64,000 nucleotides of DNA from contig WHVA01000456.1 in assembly GCA_015179125.1 (NCBI GenBank), positions 1 to 64,000 of the forward strand. The letters are read 5' to 3'. The DNA comes from Gautieria morchelliformis (Eukaryota; Basidiomycota; Agaricomycetes; Gomphales; Gomphaceae). Under the pieces are notes generated by a model. The model saw nothing but the letters and a program-made list of their open reading frames with translations. It searched no databases and was not told the origin of the DNA. A program made the translations under genes and the position numbers. Every line of letters starts with the position of its first letter. Within the stretch, counting starts at the first letter, position 1. Below are positions 43,448 to 54,775 of this stretch, piece after piece.

Positions 43448-43937
43448 TGTAATGGCAACCCTGGCTGGTTGTGGAGATCACACTACCACACAACTGACAA
43501 GGGGAAATCCAAAGTATGTATAAATGAACAGAGCATACAAGAGAGGGGATTCTCACCTGACAAGGGGAAATCCAAAGAGAAAAGTCTAAGGATCCCCAAT
43601 GTCAGCGAGCCCGTATTATACTACGCTGCGCAGCCAGGGACAATACTTGGCACCTGCCATCAACCCTGCATTCCACTGACCTCCCTGACCCTTGATCGAC
43701 CCTTGATGCCACCGATTACGCGAGTCACTTGATTTCCGACACTGTTCTGAGAGCGGAAGTCGGAAATTGGAGTGGAACTGGCAAAGCGAACAGAACTGGT
43801 GGAAGTTCTCCCGGAAGCGGAATCATTTACGAAAGCGGAGGCGGAGATGGAATCGGAACCGGAAGCGGAGTCGGAAATGGAGTCGGAACTGGGTGTGGAG
43901 TCGGAACTGGAAATGGCAAACAGGGTGTCCCCTGACA
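43448..43937 (-). mobile_element. 5' LTR of gypsy-2
   Basis: 490 bp. It includes an extra segment of about 64 bp (about 43517-43580) bounded by two copies of TGACAAGGGGAAATCCAAAG that is missing from the other LTR and present in the solo fragment at 9481-9654. Confidence 0.88.
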
Positions 43938-43979
43938 GTCTGAGCATGGCTGATACTTACTATATATTCGGTATGTAAT

Positions 43980-44216
43980 ATGACTTTCGAAAGTTGTGAG
44001 GGACGATGGAATGGTGAGTTTATCCATGATGGAGAAGAGATTGTGGAGTGGATGAAAAGTGGGAAGTTAAAGAGGGACGAGTGGACCTGGTTATGCGGGA
44101 CCTGTGTGGAAGCAGGCCAAGTGGCTCACTTTAAGCTCACTTCAAGCTCATGTGGCCATGGAAGAAATATTGAGTTAAATATCAATCCCGGGAATAGTGT
44201 CAGTCAAGGGTTTTGA
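43980..44216 (+). CDS. Short open frame, hypothetical
   Basis: 78 residues starting MTFESCEGRWNGEFIHDGEE, with WLCGTCVEAGQ and SSCGHGR; the Cys/His spacing might suggest a small metal site, but there is no family match. It follows the gypsy-2 LTR directly and could be a remnant of the gene interrupted at 37781, which I could not show. Confidence 0.2.
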   Translation: MTFESCEGRWNGEFIHDGEEIVEWMKSGKLKRDEWTWLCGTCVEAGQVAHFKLTSSSCGHGRNIELNINPGNSVSQGF

Positions 44217-44654
44217 TCATGTATCAGACACCAACCTTATAGAACCTCATACAGAGCTTTACGTTACGTGAGTAAAGATATTGACCAGATACTCCATGTG
44301 TGCAGATGTCGAAGTCCCACAGTAACCATTGTGAGACCTGAAAGTTGATGTTTGGGAGACATGATAGACGAAATGTGCATGAAAGGTTTCAGAAGTCTCG
44401 CACAAATAATACATCACAATGTTTTGGTCACAGCATATTGTAAACCTGTCGCAAAGCAAAATCCCGACTGGGGTATAGTACTGCAATTCGGATTCATGGC
44501 CATACGCCGTGGTGCGAATTATGCACCTCTTCGTCAATCATAGCTTCTGCGTCTTTCAGACTCAGCTCGACGTAGGCGTGGGATCAACATGTCACGTAAG
44601 CAACCAATCAAACACTTGAGCGCTTACCCCTCTCGCACCCTCGGTGGCTCATAG

Positions 44655-45600
44655 ACGATATTGCCATAATTGGTGTCCTTGCTGCAGTCAGCGACCTCAA
44701 AGCGAAGATCGGTACACACTACAAAATCACCGATCTGGGGGAGATAAACCATTTCCTAGGCATCCACATCACACGCGATCGCTCAAGAAGGACGATAACG
44801 ATAGACCAGTCCCATTATATCGATCGCATGATGACTTGCTACGAAATGATGCAATGCAGACCAGTGCACATGCCTTTTCCACCAGGCACAAAGCTCCCAC
44901 AGAACATGGAAAAATTCTCCGATTCATCCATCATTTCCAAATACCAACAAATCGTTGGTTCGCTCATGTACGCCATGCTCGGCTCCAGACCAGACATGTG
45001 TTTCGCCGTGAACCGACTCTCACAATTCGGTTCAAATCCCACGACAGAGCACTTCCTTGCTGCGCAGCACGTCCTACGTTACTTATCCACAACACGTAGC
45101 TACAGCGTGACATACGGAAAAAATGACTCCACCGAAATCGTCAGCTACTCTGACTCAGACTGGGCTTCGAACGCTGAAGGCCGCCGGTCGACGAGTGGGT
45201 ACGTCTTCATCCTGGCAGGAGGCTCCATCACATGGGCCACACAGAAACAACGGACAGTCGCCCTGTCCTCAACAGAAGCGGAATACATGGCCCTGATGGA
45301 ATGCACGAAGCACGCTCAATGGACCATATCATTACTCTAGCAACTCGACTTCGAAATCGAATTACCACTCGACATCTTCTCAGACTCGCTAGGTGCTCGT
45401 GCCATCGCCACAAATGCTGTTTTTCACAAGCGAACAAAGCATATAGACGTCAAGTACCACTACATTCGTGACTGCATCAAGAAGGGAATTGTGGAGATAT
45501 CTGCTGTACCGATGAAGGAGAACGCGGCTGACATCCTGACAAAATCCCTACCCTGGTGGCTTGTACCAGTACCGACTTATGCTTATTTTCAGGCCTCAAA
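44655..45600 (+). pseudogene. Ty1/copia pol fragment, RT thumb and RNase H
   Basis: Frames in order encode an RT segment (KITDLGEINHFLGIHITRDR, about 44720-44780), VGSLMYAMLGSRPDMCFAVN (about 44955), YSDSDWASN with RRSTSGYVF (about 45145-45210), QRTVALSSTEAEYMALMEC (about 45250) and, after a TAG near 45338, RTKHIDVKYHYIRD and ADILTKSLP. The order and motifs are those of Copia RNase H. Gag, integrase and catalytic RT are missing. Confidence 0.85.
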
Positions 45601-46288
45601 AATTTATTTTACAGAGCGCTAAATAAGTACTATAAAAGAACTGATAACTGGGTACAGGAAAAATTACTGTAACAGATGTTAACAGATGTCTCGCACCGAA
45701 AGTAGTTACCACCATACGCCTTGGACACGTGGCAGCGTTTGCAACTCCAACAATTAGGTAGTGCCTGGGATGGCCCGGGATTCGGAGGTAAGGGTAGTGG
45801 CAGGACCTGTCCATGTATGCTGGTGCATCATGATGCTGTGACGGTGTTTGGGTGAATTGGTGATTGGTGTACTAGTCGGTGTACTGGGTATAGGAATCAG
45901 GAATGCAAGGATATGAACTTTGCATAGCACTATGAAGCTTGACAGCCTGAGAGAACTAGATACCAGTACGGGGAATACAACACAATACACGCCCTGAGAA
46001 GGCTCCGAGTCTAAGAGCTAGCACGCGCGGCACCGTATATACACGATACACCATGCATGACTTATATGCGACCCCCACACCCACACCACATCGGCCCACA
46101 CTCCCCACCTCACTATAGTCTATAATCTAGTCGAGCCGCCGCAGCGTTGGCGACGGCGGCACTTCTCTCCCCCGCCTTCTCCACCATCCCCTCCTCGTCC
46201 TGGAACAAATACGGGCCCGGCGCATGTGCCCTTGCGTCACATCATGATTACGCTCCCGTTCGGCTCTTGCTCTGCGCCTGATACCGCC

Positions 46289-46981
46289 TTATACCCATAC
46301 ATCCACCATCCCAAGCCTTCTGCTAATAAAGCCTAAAGCCGCCGGACAGGCACCAAACTCGGCACCCCCACACCAACCCCTTGACCCACACCAGGACCAA
46401 GGCTGGGATCGACGCTGGGACCAACCCCCGGACCATTGACAGCCCACGGCGCAGGTGCGTGGGGGGCGAGCGTGTTCGAGCTGTGGTTCGGGTTCGTGTG
46501 CGCGTGAGAGTGGGGGGACCCCGCGGCCGGATAGGCGTGGGCGTGGGCGTGGGCGGTGGCGGGGGAGTGCGGTGCGGGGTACGCGTTGGGCGCCGGTCCG
46601 TTCCAGTTCGGTGTCTGGGGCGCGTTCACAAAGACGCACTTCGTGTATTTTCCCACGCGGCGGCGGCAGGGTTTGCGGGGGGGGGGGGGTGGGTATGGGC
46701 AAGGGTGTGGGTGCGGTGGCGGTGGTGTGTGTGCTGCTGTTGGGGGCGAAGGTGTGTGTGTGTGGGTGGGGGGGGTGGCGGTGGCAGAGACGTGCAGTGT
46801 GGCAGCGGGGGCGACACGCACATGCTCGCCACAGCGCACGCGGCCCCCAGGCGAGAGGCGCAGCGTCGGCCCCGCAGATATGAAAGTCGCGCTCGGCCGC
46901 GCCACTGAACTCCCGCCGTCTGGGGGCGTCGGTGTCATCGTGGGCGCACCCGCCTTTGAGCATGCGCCGGGCCCCGTCCAC
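46289..46981 (-). pseudogene. Conserved frame in duplicated segment, copy 1, unknown
   Basis: The residues DGARRMLKGG, DAPRRREF and AERDFHI match DGAGRMLKGG, DVPRRREF and AERDFHV encoded at 56760-56945 in copy 2. Preservation of the same frame despite indels suggests it once coded for protein. The rest is Pro/His/Ala-rich and low in complexity. I do not recognise a family. Confidence 0.35.
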
Positions 46982-47301
46982 CCCCCCAAAACACGCGCGC
47001 CTGCACGCCGAACCACGCGGACGGGCTCCAGCTGCCTATTCTTCTCGAGCTCACGCCGGGAACGCGTCTCGCACGGGTAGGCCACGTCCTCCGCAGGGAA
47101 TTCCCCCGTGTCGCGGTGGGCGTGGTGGAAGGAGCCGCCGCTCGGGGGACAGGTTGGGAATGGCCGGCCGCGAGGTGGGAGGGCGGTGCGGGACGTGAGG
47201 GTGGGAGGGTGGATTCTAGGGCGCAGCGAGTGGCGTTCGGTACGAGACACGAGGGACTGGGAAACGGGACCATCGGGACGTACCATCGGCTGGGTAGGGT
47301 T

Positions 47302-48402
47302 TATTGATGTGCGGGCCGGGCTTTAGCAGGCTCGGGCTCAATGAAGCATGGAGCCCAGCCCATTATCCTGGGCTGGGCTGGGCTGGGCTGGGGCCGGGCT
47401 CAAGCCCGGGCTTCAGCTAAGAGAAAAGAAAATTTCGAAAAAAATTGTTTATCATTGCAGTAAGCCATAGTAATGTTTTCTTATTCCCCATCACTCTTCT
47501 CGTGATCAGCATCGTCCGAAGTGGTGACCCCTTCGTTGCTGCCATAAGGCTCTACTGCTTCATCCTACAAGGCCGTCTCGGTTGTGGTCCATGGCTCCGA
47601 GCAGGTTCACGGAAAATGAATTCATGTGAAGCATTGAAGTGCTTCAACGACGTCGCCCTTAAGGCGACTTCGGCACTTGCTGACGGTAATGCCTGCGGAT
47701 AAAAAGGCATGTTCGCTTGATACAGAAGACACGTCAACATCGGTGGGATCTGCGGCCGTGTGTCGCTTCGTAGCTGGGAAGCAATACGAGGTATCGTCTA
47801 CTAGTGAAATGAACCGAGAAAATCCTGCTTACTATGTCCTTGCTTCCTCTTATGCTGGGATTTGCTGCTACCAGTGGAATCGCTGCTCTGTCTTCCCTCG
47901 TCAAAGTCTGAATCTCTGAGCTCAATGGTGTCACCAATTTGAGGGGTACCAGAAGATTCCTCCACAGCCGACTTGTCAATGCTCTCTGACGATGGAGCGG
48001 AAGGCAGTTTTGCCATGGCGAGCTGTTTTGCAGTGGCAGCCGAAGCTGCTGCGTGGTGTGAAGCCAGGGCCGAGGCCCGAGGCATTGCTGGGGTCAGTGA
48101 CTTTCTCGGTTGTGGTAATTTTCTACTTTGGTCGACTCGACATAAGGCTCAGGTGAGTAGTGAGATCGCGCGAGGGCAATAACCTTGTTTCATGTATATA
48201 CAATTCACCATCCGAATCCAGGCAAAGACGCACTATATATATCCAATAAAGCCCGGGCTCAAGCCCAGGGCCCGGGCTTCCGCAAGTTAGAAGCCCGGCC
48301 CATTTGGTGGGCTCAATGCGGGCTTGGGCCGGGCTAGGCCGGGCTCAAGTACGCCGGGCTGGGCCGGGCTTTGGGCTTGAGCCCAAGCCCAGCACATCAC
48401 TA
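47302..48402 (-). mobile_element. Non-autonomous hAT element with 8-bp target duplication
   Basis: The termini TATTGATGTGCGGGC and (reverse) TAGTGATGTGCTGGGC form imperfect inverted repeats. The flanking 8-mers are GTAGGGTT (47294-47301) and GTATGGTT (48403-48410), one mismatch. Copy 2 of the duplicated segment has the empty site (GGTGGGGTTGTGTCTCC at about 57296-57312). Both ends carry dense GGGCTGGGCT/AGCCCGGGC subterminal repeats, typical transposase-binding arrays. Remnants of transposase lie inside. Confidence 0.9.
47626..48085 (-). pseudogene. hAT transposase remnants: N-terminal Ser-rich part and C-terminal dimerisation tail
   Basis: 47801-48085 encodes MPRASALASHHAAASAATAK and an acidic Ser-rich stretch typical of the region before a BED finger. 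47626-47750 encodes DVDVSSVSSEHAFLSAGITV then RSRLKGDVVEALQCF, matching the C-terminal hATC dimerisation pattern. Everything between, including the catalytic DDE part, is deleted and the two pieces are in different frames. Confidence 0.7.
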
Positions 48403-49312
48403 GTATGGTTGTGTCTCCAGGCTCTGTGCTTGGGTCTGATGGGTCATGCTGGCGGATGGATGGATGGCGACACGTGGTGGAGAGGGCAGCAAACGCGTCA
48501 TGCAGGATCGACGGGCTATTTATATGCAAAGGGAAATACCGTATATTGCGCACGTTCCTCTTGCTGGCCTTATCTACACTGGGCACATACACACACACAC
48601 CACCTTCCCCGTCACTGGCAGACACCCCGGAAACATCATTATAGCGGGAGAGGGCGGTGGGAGATATGAAGCCCGGGAGGGGAGGCTGTTAGTGTTATTG
48701 TTGGAATTCTGACAAGCTGATTACGCCTTCGTTCCACTTATGTAATCAAAAGCTTGCGTGTACCATTGTCAAGCCCTTTGTTCTCGCTTTTCTCATTGTT
48801 CTACTTTCTTATTGTTCCGAGAATATATATAAGTCTTTACGTTCCATGTATGTAACCATCCGTTTGCCCCAACGAGCTCACAGGACAAACGTTCAAATAC
48901 ACACAGTCTCGCGTTCTTACTCGTACGTCTCACTTATCCTAACAGTTATGTGAGGGAGGACAGGTAAAATGCCTCGTTGGGATGACATGTGCGTACGACG
49001 ATGTCCGGGCTTGTTGTCTGTGTCCGTGTCTGTGTCATGCCGCTCGTCAGGCCTTGGTGTGCTGGCATGTTTGTCTCGGTTTGGTGGGTGGATCCGGAGG
49101 TTACATAGTGTTTATGAAATTCGATGGGAATGTGTTGTGAAAGTATCTGGATAATGCCGTTTATGTTTGACTCTGGATCCAACCAGGTTAGCTTGTTACC
49201 AGTGTTCCAAGGGAGCTGACATGATTTACGCTGACAGCTACAACTTTTTCCAACCTGAATTATCGCGCATGACTGCAAAAACATGCCAGGCGTCCAATAC
49301 CGTTTATTCTCG

Positions 49313-50116
49313 CTAGGTCGAACTGTCGCAATTGTAATATCATACTAAACAAACTGCAAACACGTCGCAGGTCACCTCAGTGGCCACAGAGCCCGGTCAG
49401 CACAGCTCTACATCACCGTCACATCAGATACATTGAATGCACAATATCCTGGTTACCGTGTCATTGTGCTCTATGTTTAAATTCGATAGTGTCTTCATAT
49501 GACCGCTTCTCACGTCGTACAGGACATGCCGCCAAACTGAGAAACATCTCGTGTCCCCATATCCAGCGTCGCGATAGAATTACAACCACGTGCCAACTCT
49601 GGGCTAGACAGCTTAGATCTCTTATATCATGTCGTTTCCTCGTGTTCTCACCTTGATAAGTAACACGCTGCAGATGCGACATCTTGATACACATCAGTGA
49701 GCTGTGTCGCAGTTGGTTTTCATGTGGTGTTATGCTGACACTGCGCCCAGTGTGCCTACACGACAAGTTTATATGGACCTTGGGTTCCATTCCGCCCAGG
49801 GAAATCGGATGTAATGACCAATTCCTGGCAAGAACCCAAGCGTCAATTACTCGCCCGTGCCCATCTGATGCCATCATGCCTCCACGTTGTATTGGTAACG
49901 TTAATTCTTTTACATAGAATGTTCATTCATCAGACTACCCCCTTGTGGATTGTGTCATGCTTTGGCACTGATGTCGGATGCTGTGAATATCTGTTGACCT
50001 GGCAGCGCCCATAGCCAGAATCTCAAATATACACCTTTGCGATCTGCTACTCAATCCCCATGTCGCTATGCAAAACCTGGTCCCTCGTCTGCATCCCAGG
50101 TTTTCTTTCTTATATC
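49313..50116. other. No gene identified
   Basis: Open frames on both strands lack recognisable motifs. It probably holds the promoter of the gene at 50117. Confidence 0.35.
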
Positions 50117-51940
50117 ATGTCTCAGGCGGACGCCTCGGCTGTTATCCAGGCACTATCAGACAGGTCCGTACTTACTACATTGAGTGGGATGCAAAACAAC
50201 TTACCTGAACTAGCTTTGCGATCAACTCTGCCTTCTTCGCAGCGCTTGGTATGTGTACATGTCCTGTCTAATTCCATGAGTTCCATACCTTGTTACACAG
50301 AATTACTCTTCTTCGACACGCTTCTCACACTGCCATCTGAGATCCGCCACATTTGGTGCAATACCGTCAGGCTCGGCACCATTCTCTATTTAATTGCTCG
50401 TTACATGCCGTTGGTTTTGATTCTTTCTCAGATATATGGTAACTTATCTAACATTTCCGCTGAGGTGCATTATGTCTATGGTTCTCACATGTAACACCCC
50501 TACTGATTTGAATGAGCATCTAGTATGACTTTCATTCCTCACACAAAAGCAACCTAGAGACTCATATATTTGGAGGAAATGTAATGCTCTTGTTCAACTT
50601 AGTGATACTTGCACTGTTCTTTCTCTCATTGGAGTACAGGGTGAGGGATCATACCCATATATTTTTGAAGTAGAAAGATCAACACAATTGACTTGTCTAG
50701 GCCTACTGCTAGCTCGCACCTATGCTATGTCCCTTCAGAATAAAAGGGTTTTGGGTGTTCTTGGGCTGCTTATTCTTGGGGCTATTATCACTGATGTGGT
50801 ATGTCCCTGTGTAGACTTCATATAAATAGCATTAATTTATTTCATTGGATATAGTACCACTCTGTTTTGAACAACTGCAATGTTGCTAGTTCACCACAAT
50901 TTAATAGATTGGTTTTGTCAGTACTGACCAGGACTTTCTGTGTGGATTTATACTAACAATGTCTTCAGGCGTAAGACCTAGGGGTCTGTATTTGCCTGAT
51001 TTGTCTCTGAATACCTTTGACAGTGACCACCATTGGGGATGTTACTGTAATCCTTTTTGACACTGGAGTTGTGATAGTAACCATTCTGAGCTCAATTCAA
51101 ACCCTGAGGCTTTGGCAGAAAGGTGATACTTGGGATAAGAAATCTCTCATTAGTCTAGTGATTTACTAAGGTGAGCATACAACATGTTGCATATATATAT
51201 TGACATATCACTAATCTCATGTAAGGCTTTGTCAGATATGGGTATGGAATATTATTCCTATGCTATTTCATATGTCTGATTCATATTCAGATTCGTACTT
51301 ACCATTCCTGTAGTTGGCACTATCACATCTAAGGTCTTCTTAGTTATAAACCTGTCAAGCTTTAAGAGCTTACTCTGTCTTCTTTTACATTTCATATATT
51401 GAGGGTATGTAAGACATCGATCCTGATAATAAAAATGGCTAATTTCAGATCCTTTATGGTATAAAGCCAAGCATTGATGCCATCTTAACCCCTCTTCAGA
51501 ACAGGTAATATTTTTTTCAGTGAGAAAGACCTGTGATTGTACTAACCATGCACATACAGCTTGTCAGCAAGTATCATCTGCCGCTTTCACCTAGCTCTCA
51601 AAGAGAGAAACACTCAACTTATCAGCCCCTCATTACCCACTCTTTCATTCTCCACCTTCAAAGCAGCCAGACAAAGTGTTCACAATGCCATAGTGGCCGA
51701 ATTTGGGAACCCACAGGCTTTTAGTGCTGAGACCTTGCAAAACAATGTGGCTGATCAGGAAAGCCAGCAGTCAGAAGAGGCTAGGTCAGCTGGGATAGAG
51801 TTAGAGGAGTTCCCTGGGGCAACCGGATATTCTGGAAGTGTAGAACTGGTGGGGCCTGTTGTGTCCAGTGAGTGTTTTGATCTCCATCTTGCACTGATTA
51901 GTAATAGCTCAGTAGGTTCTGGAAGAATCACAGAGGCTTA
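50117..51940 (+). CDS. DUF6533-type multi-span membrane protein
   Basis: A multi-exon gene. After a start MSQADASAVIQALSDR, the exon around 50290-50470 encodes LLFFDTLLTLPSEIRHIWC and GTILYLIARYMPL, the hallmark of the Agaricomycete DUF6533 family. Later exons give CTVLSLIGVQ then LLLARTYAMSLQNKRVLGVL and LLILGAIITDVV (about 50620-50800), and TVILFDTGVVIVTILSSIQT with LRLWQKGDTWDKKSLISLV (about 51035-51165). A soluble C-terminal tail is encoded at 51640-51940. Seven-span GPCR-like topology is usual; the ligand is unknown. Exon joints are only partly resolved and the second exon may include damage, so a pseudogene is possible. Confidence 0.65.
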
Positions 51941-52459
51941 AGGATAGCATGCAAGCTAATGGATCATAGCTGCAATTCCAATGCAAACCCCACAGCAATC
52001 AAGATGCAGTGACTTACATTAAATTAACCATCCTGTTCTCGAGTGTGGCAGATGGTGGTATCGCAACTGTATCCAATGTCCCTTCCAGGACATTTCCCCG
52101 AGTAGTAGGGTCATCAGTGTGCGTTTGTTTCATACCAGTGTACACAGGTTGAACTACCATTCATAACATCTCCCATGGCTCTGGATATTACTTGTTTATT
52201 CATCAGCGGAATGGATGTCGCCAAAGACAACATTCAAAATGTGCTTGGACAACCATGGCCATTCCATGACACAAGTTCCGCACAATCGACCCGGCATCCC
52301 CGAATACACTATCCTCAAGGCTCCTACCGTACCTGACACGCTACATATCGAGCACACTCTCTGCGCCAAACTGGTGTTACTGTGGATGACAAACTGGCTT
52401 ACAGTAGGGTTGTCGATCTGAATTGAGAGCGGAATGGAGGAATCGGCGGGATAAGTTTA
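51941..52459. other. No gene identified
   Basis: This is the tail-to-tail interval between the DUF6533 gene and the peroxygenase relic. I see short frames without motifs. Confidence 0.35.
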
Positions 52460-53939
52460 CTAATATATTTGGTGAACTGGTCCGCTTTGTTGGAAGAAAA
52501 GTGGTGAAATTTGACAAGAGCCTATACTTGGTGAATGACTAACGGCCCAACAGGAAGACCTGTGTACAGTTACGCATCGCAGCGATGGTAAAAAAAAGTC
52601 AAGGTTGGTGTTCTTCGCTGTGTGCATGTCCCCGATCGCATTGGGGTACAGCGCCCGCATGGCATTGTTGATGAAGTTGGTGTATAGCAGGCAGAATTGG
52701 CCTAGCTTGGCCAACGCAGGATCGGGGACATAATTTCCAATGCCATGGTTTGCTCCAGGCTCGAAAGAGTGGGTTGTGAATATTGGGTCGACATTGACAT
52801 CTCCTAGTGATATTGAGCGGTTGGCACGGAAGAAGCTATCGGGATAATGGCTGTTCTGGAAGAAGCTGCATGCTGTGGTCACGTCGAGCTGCATATCTGA
52901 GACACGACCATCCATGAAGAAAACCAGTGGGAAAAATGACTCATCATATGCTGTAAAGAAGCGCGGTGAAACGAACGAAAAGTTGGGGTTGGTTGCGATG
53001 GAATCCTGTATACACTGGAACCTCTATTCTCCCGCGACAGTAAGTTTGTATTTCCCGCCTCCAAAGCGTTGACTAAAGTTTGAGAACTTTGGGCATGGTG
53101 TCAGTGCGTCGGCAGGCAAAGTGGGTGGTGTGGTTTAAATATCCACTTCTTGGAACAGTGTTTCATTGAAACTGAAGTTGTCTCCAAAAAATGCATCACC
53201 TGAAGAGTTCTATCAGCCTGTGAGTATTCTACAAAAAAAGCGATTAAACTGTACCACGAGTCATACTCGTATCACCTAGGGAAGAGGAATGAAGCGATCA
53301 GTGACACAAATCAACCAAGTAAACTAAAGGCAACGTACCTTCGAAGATTGTGTGGGGTTAAGTCCACCGACTATAGCCGGCGCAGGTGGATTCCCAGTTG
53401 AATGGGTCTTGCCCCAACTGCTCATGAGATTCGTGATAGGGTTTCCGTCGACTAGGCACGCCGCATAGGTAAGGAAGATAGCCAGATCATTGCCTATGTT
53501 AAAGCCTTGAAATTCGTAACATCAATACTGGAAGTGCTGGCTAGGTGTGAACTGAGAATAAGTAGGTACCTTCCTGGACCGCAGTGATTATTTGGGCAGG
53601 AGTTGCAATGCCATTGCAAGGGAGGGTCATTAGGAATATGGAAGACAAAAGGTCGTGGTGGATTGTGATCACCCCGTGAGAGGCCAGGGTGTTTAGACCG
53701 GGGCACACACTGCGTATATCTCCCCCATGCAGAGGCTGCCCAGGGTGACCCTCATCATTCACCACCTTTACCAATGTATCATTCAGAGGCCCAGGAGGTT
53801 GCTCAGGGTTACGATATTCGAGACCCGGTAGGACATGGTTGAGCTCATCCCTGGTGAGGCCAGCAAGTGACTGGTGGGCGGGAAAGGCTATAGCAGCAGC
53901 AGCTAGAGACAGAGAGAGGAGTGTCATTAAATGAAACAT
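52460..53939 (-). pseudogene. Heme-thiolate peroxidase / unspecific peroxygenase, broken
   Basis: Signal peptide MFHLMTLLSLSLAAAAIAFP is followed by the mature start GLTRDELNHVLPGLEYRNPE. The proximal heme-ligand region reads SVCPGLNTLASHG, where the family consensus is PCP. Exons continue EGFNIGNDLAIFLTYAACLV (53505 leftwards), EGDAFFGDNFSFNETLF (about 53170-53210), FGGGKYKLTVAGE, then NPNFSFVSPRFF and a C-terminal block NYVPDPALAKLGQFC. Such secreted enzymes oxygenate varied substrates with H2O2. A TAG at 53024-53026 interrupts the frame after TVAGE, and the exon ending near 53345 seems shifted by about one base around 53349-53359. I therefore call it a pseudogene, with moderate certainty. 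Confidence 0.75.
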
Positions 53940-54189
53940 TATTGTTTGATGCAGTGGATACAGTTCAGCCTTCACACTGGCCTTTTATATGTGACCATGA
54001 GTCCGCAAGGGATCCATGATAGTAATGGTTCATCCGAGTAGCAGACTATGGCAGGCTTAGCATTGCCACAGGAATTTGAAAGCGGAAGATGTTTCTTGTC
54101 ACTGTGCTGTAAGTGCATTTCATTGGGGGTAATCCCATCATTGGTATGTTTGCCGCAGTCCGAGTCGAAGTCGTCAAAGATTGCCATAC

Positions 54190-54775
54190 ACGATTCCGTT
54201 CTGTTCCGGGCTGGAACTAGTACTGCAATTCAGATTCATGGCCATAAGCAGTGTTGCGAATTGAAGTGCACCTCTTCATCAACCACAGCTTGCTTCTGCG
54301 GCTTTCAGATGGGTCAACTTGACGATGACATTAGGCCGTGGGATCGAGATATAAGCAGCTAATCAAACACTTATGCTTTTACCCGTCTAGATCCCTCGGT
54401 TGGTTGCCGGCTGGTGTCCAGGACCTGAATAGTTTCCTTTCAGCAATCCTTCCTGCGAACCACCTGTCTCTCCCATCCAGCAGACTAATACTTACTTACA
54501 ATCTTGATGATTACACTTCTGGGGCTCTTTTTCTTTTTGCAGACACGCTCTCGGCTTCGGGTCCCTCTCAGAATTACTAGGCCTCAGTCTGATGGTTACA
54601 TAAAGGAACTGAGCTCCTCAGGATACTCATCATTAAGTCTCACTCACTGTAGAAAGAATAGGTACTAGATTCCAGGTCCACTTGCACTAGAGCTAACTAC
54701 AAGTAACAAGGTTCGGAACCGACTTGTACTTATTTTTAGGCATCAAAAATTTATTTTTACAGATCACTAAGAGCC
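54190..54775. repeat. Region sharing blocks with the Copia flank at 44465-45610
   Basis: GTACTGCAATTCAGATTCATGG and the following 170 bp match 44480-44640. The block AGGCATCAAAAATTTATTTT near 54740-54765 matches 45592-45612. The Copia fragment between them in the other copy is replaced by unrelated sequence here. Together they indicate that the duplicated segment once extended further left. Confidence 0.6.

Larger units (their letters stand above)
37782..43937 (-). mobile_element. Ty3/gypsy chromovirus-type retrotransposon gypsy-2, full length, decayed
   Basis: It has LTRs at 37782-38199 and 43448-43937 around gag, protease, RT, RNase H, integrase and a C-terminal chromodomain, all on the minus strand. 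LTR ends are TGTCAGGGGACACC and GTTGCCNTTACA. Several frameshifts break every coding part. The outer flanks (GGTAC and GTCTG) are not matching target duplications, so the two LTRs may descend from recombination between copies or the flanks have changed. Confidence 0.9.
45625..49312. repeat. Duplicated segment, copy 1 (split by a hAT element)
   Basis: From ATTACTGTAACAGATGTTAAC to CAGGCGTCCAATACCGTTTATT the sequence is collinear with 55528-57957, including the GC-rich middle (46330-47300) and the TTCTCTTGGTGGCC-like right part (48410-49312). The hAT at 47302-48402 interrupts it. A poly-G run lies near 46675-46690. GC-rich frames such as the Pro-rich one at 46333-47286 are probably not genes. 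Confidence 0.8.

Noticed and set aside
45035..45056. GGTTCAAATCC motif as a tRNA T-arm
   Set aside because: It falls inside Copia coding sequence and no acceptor or D-arm pairs around it.
46333..47286. 317-residue Pro/His-rich frame
   Set aside because: It lies in GC-rich DNA where stop codons are rare; composition is low-complexity and the frame is not the one shared with copy 2.
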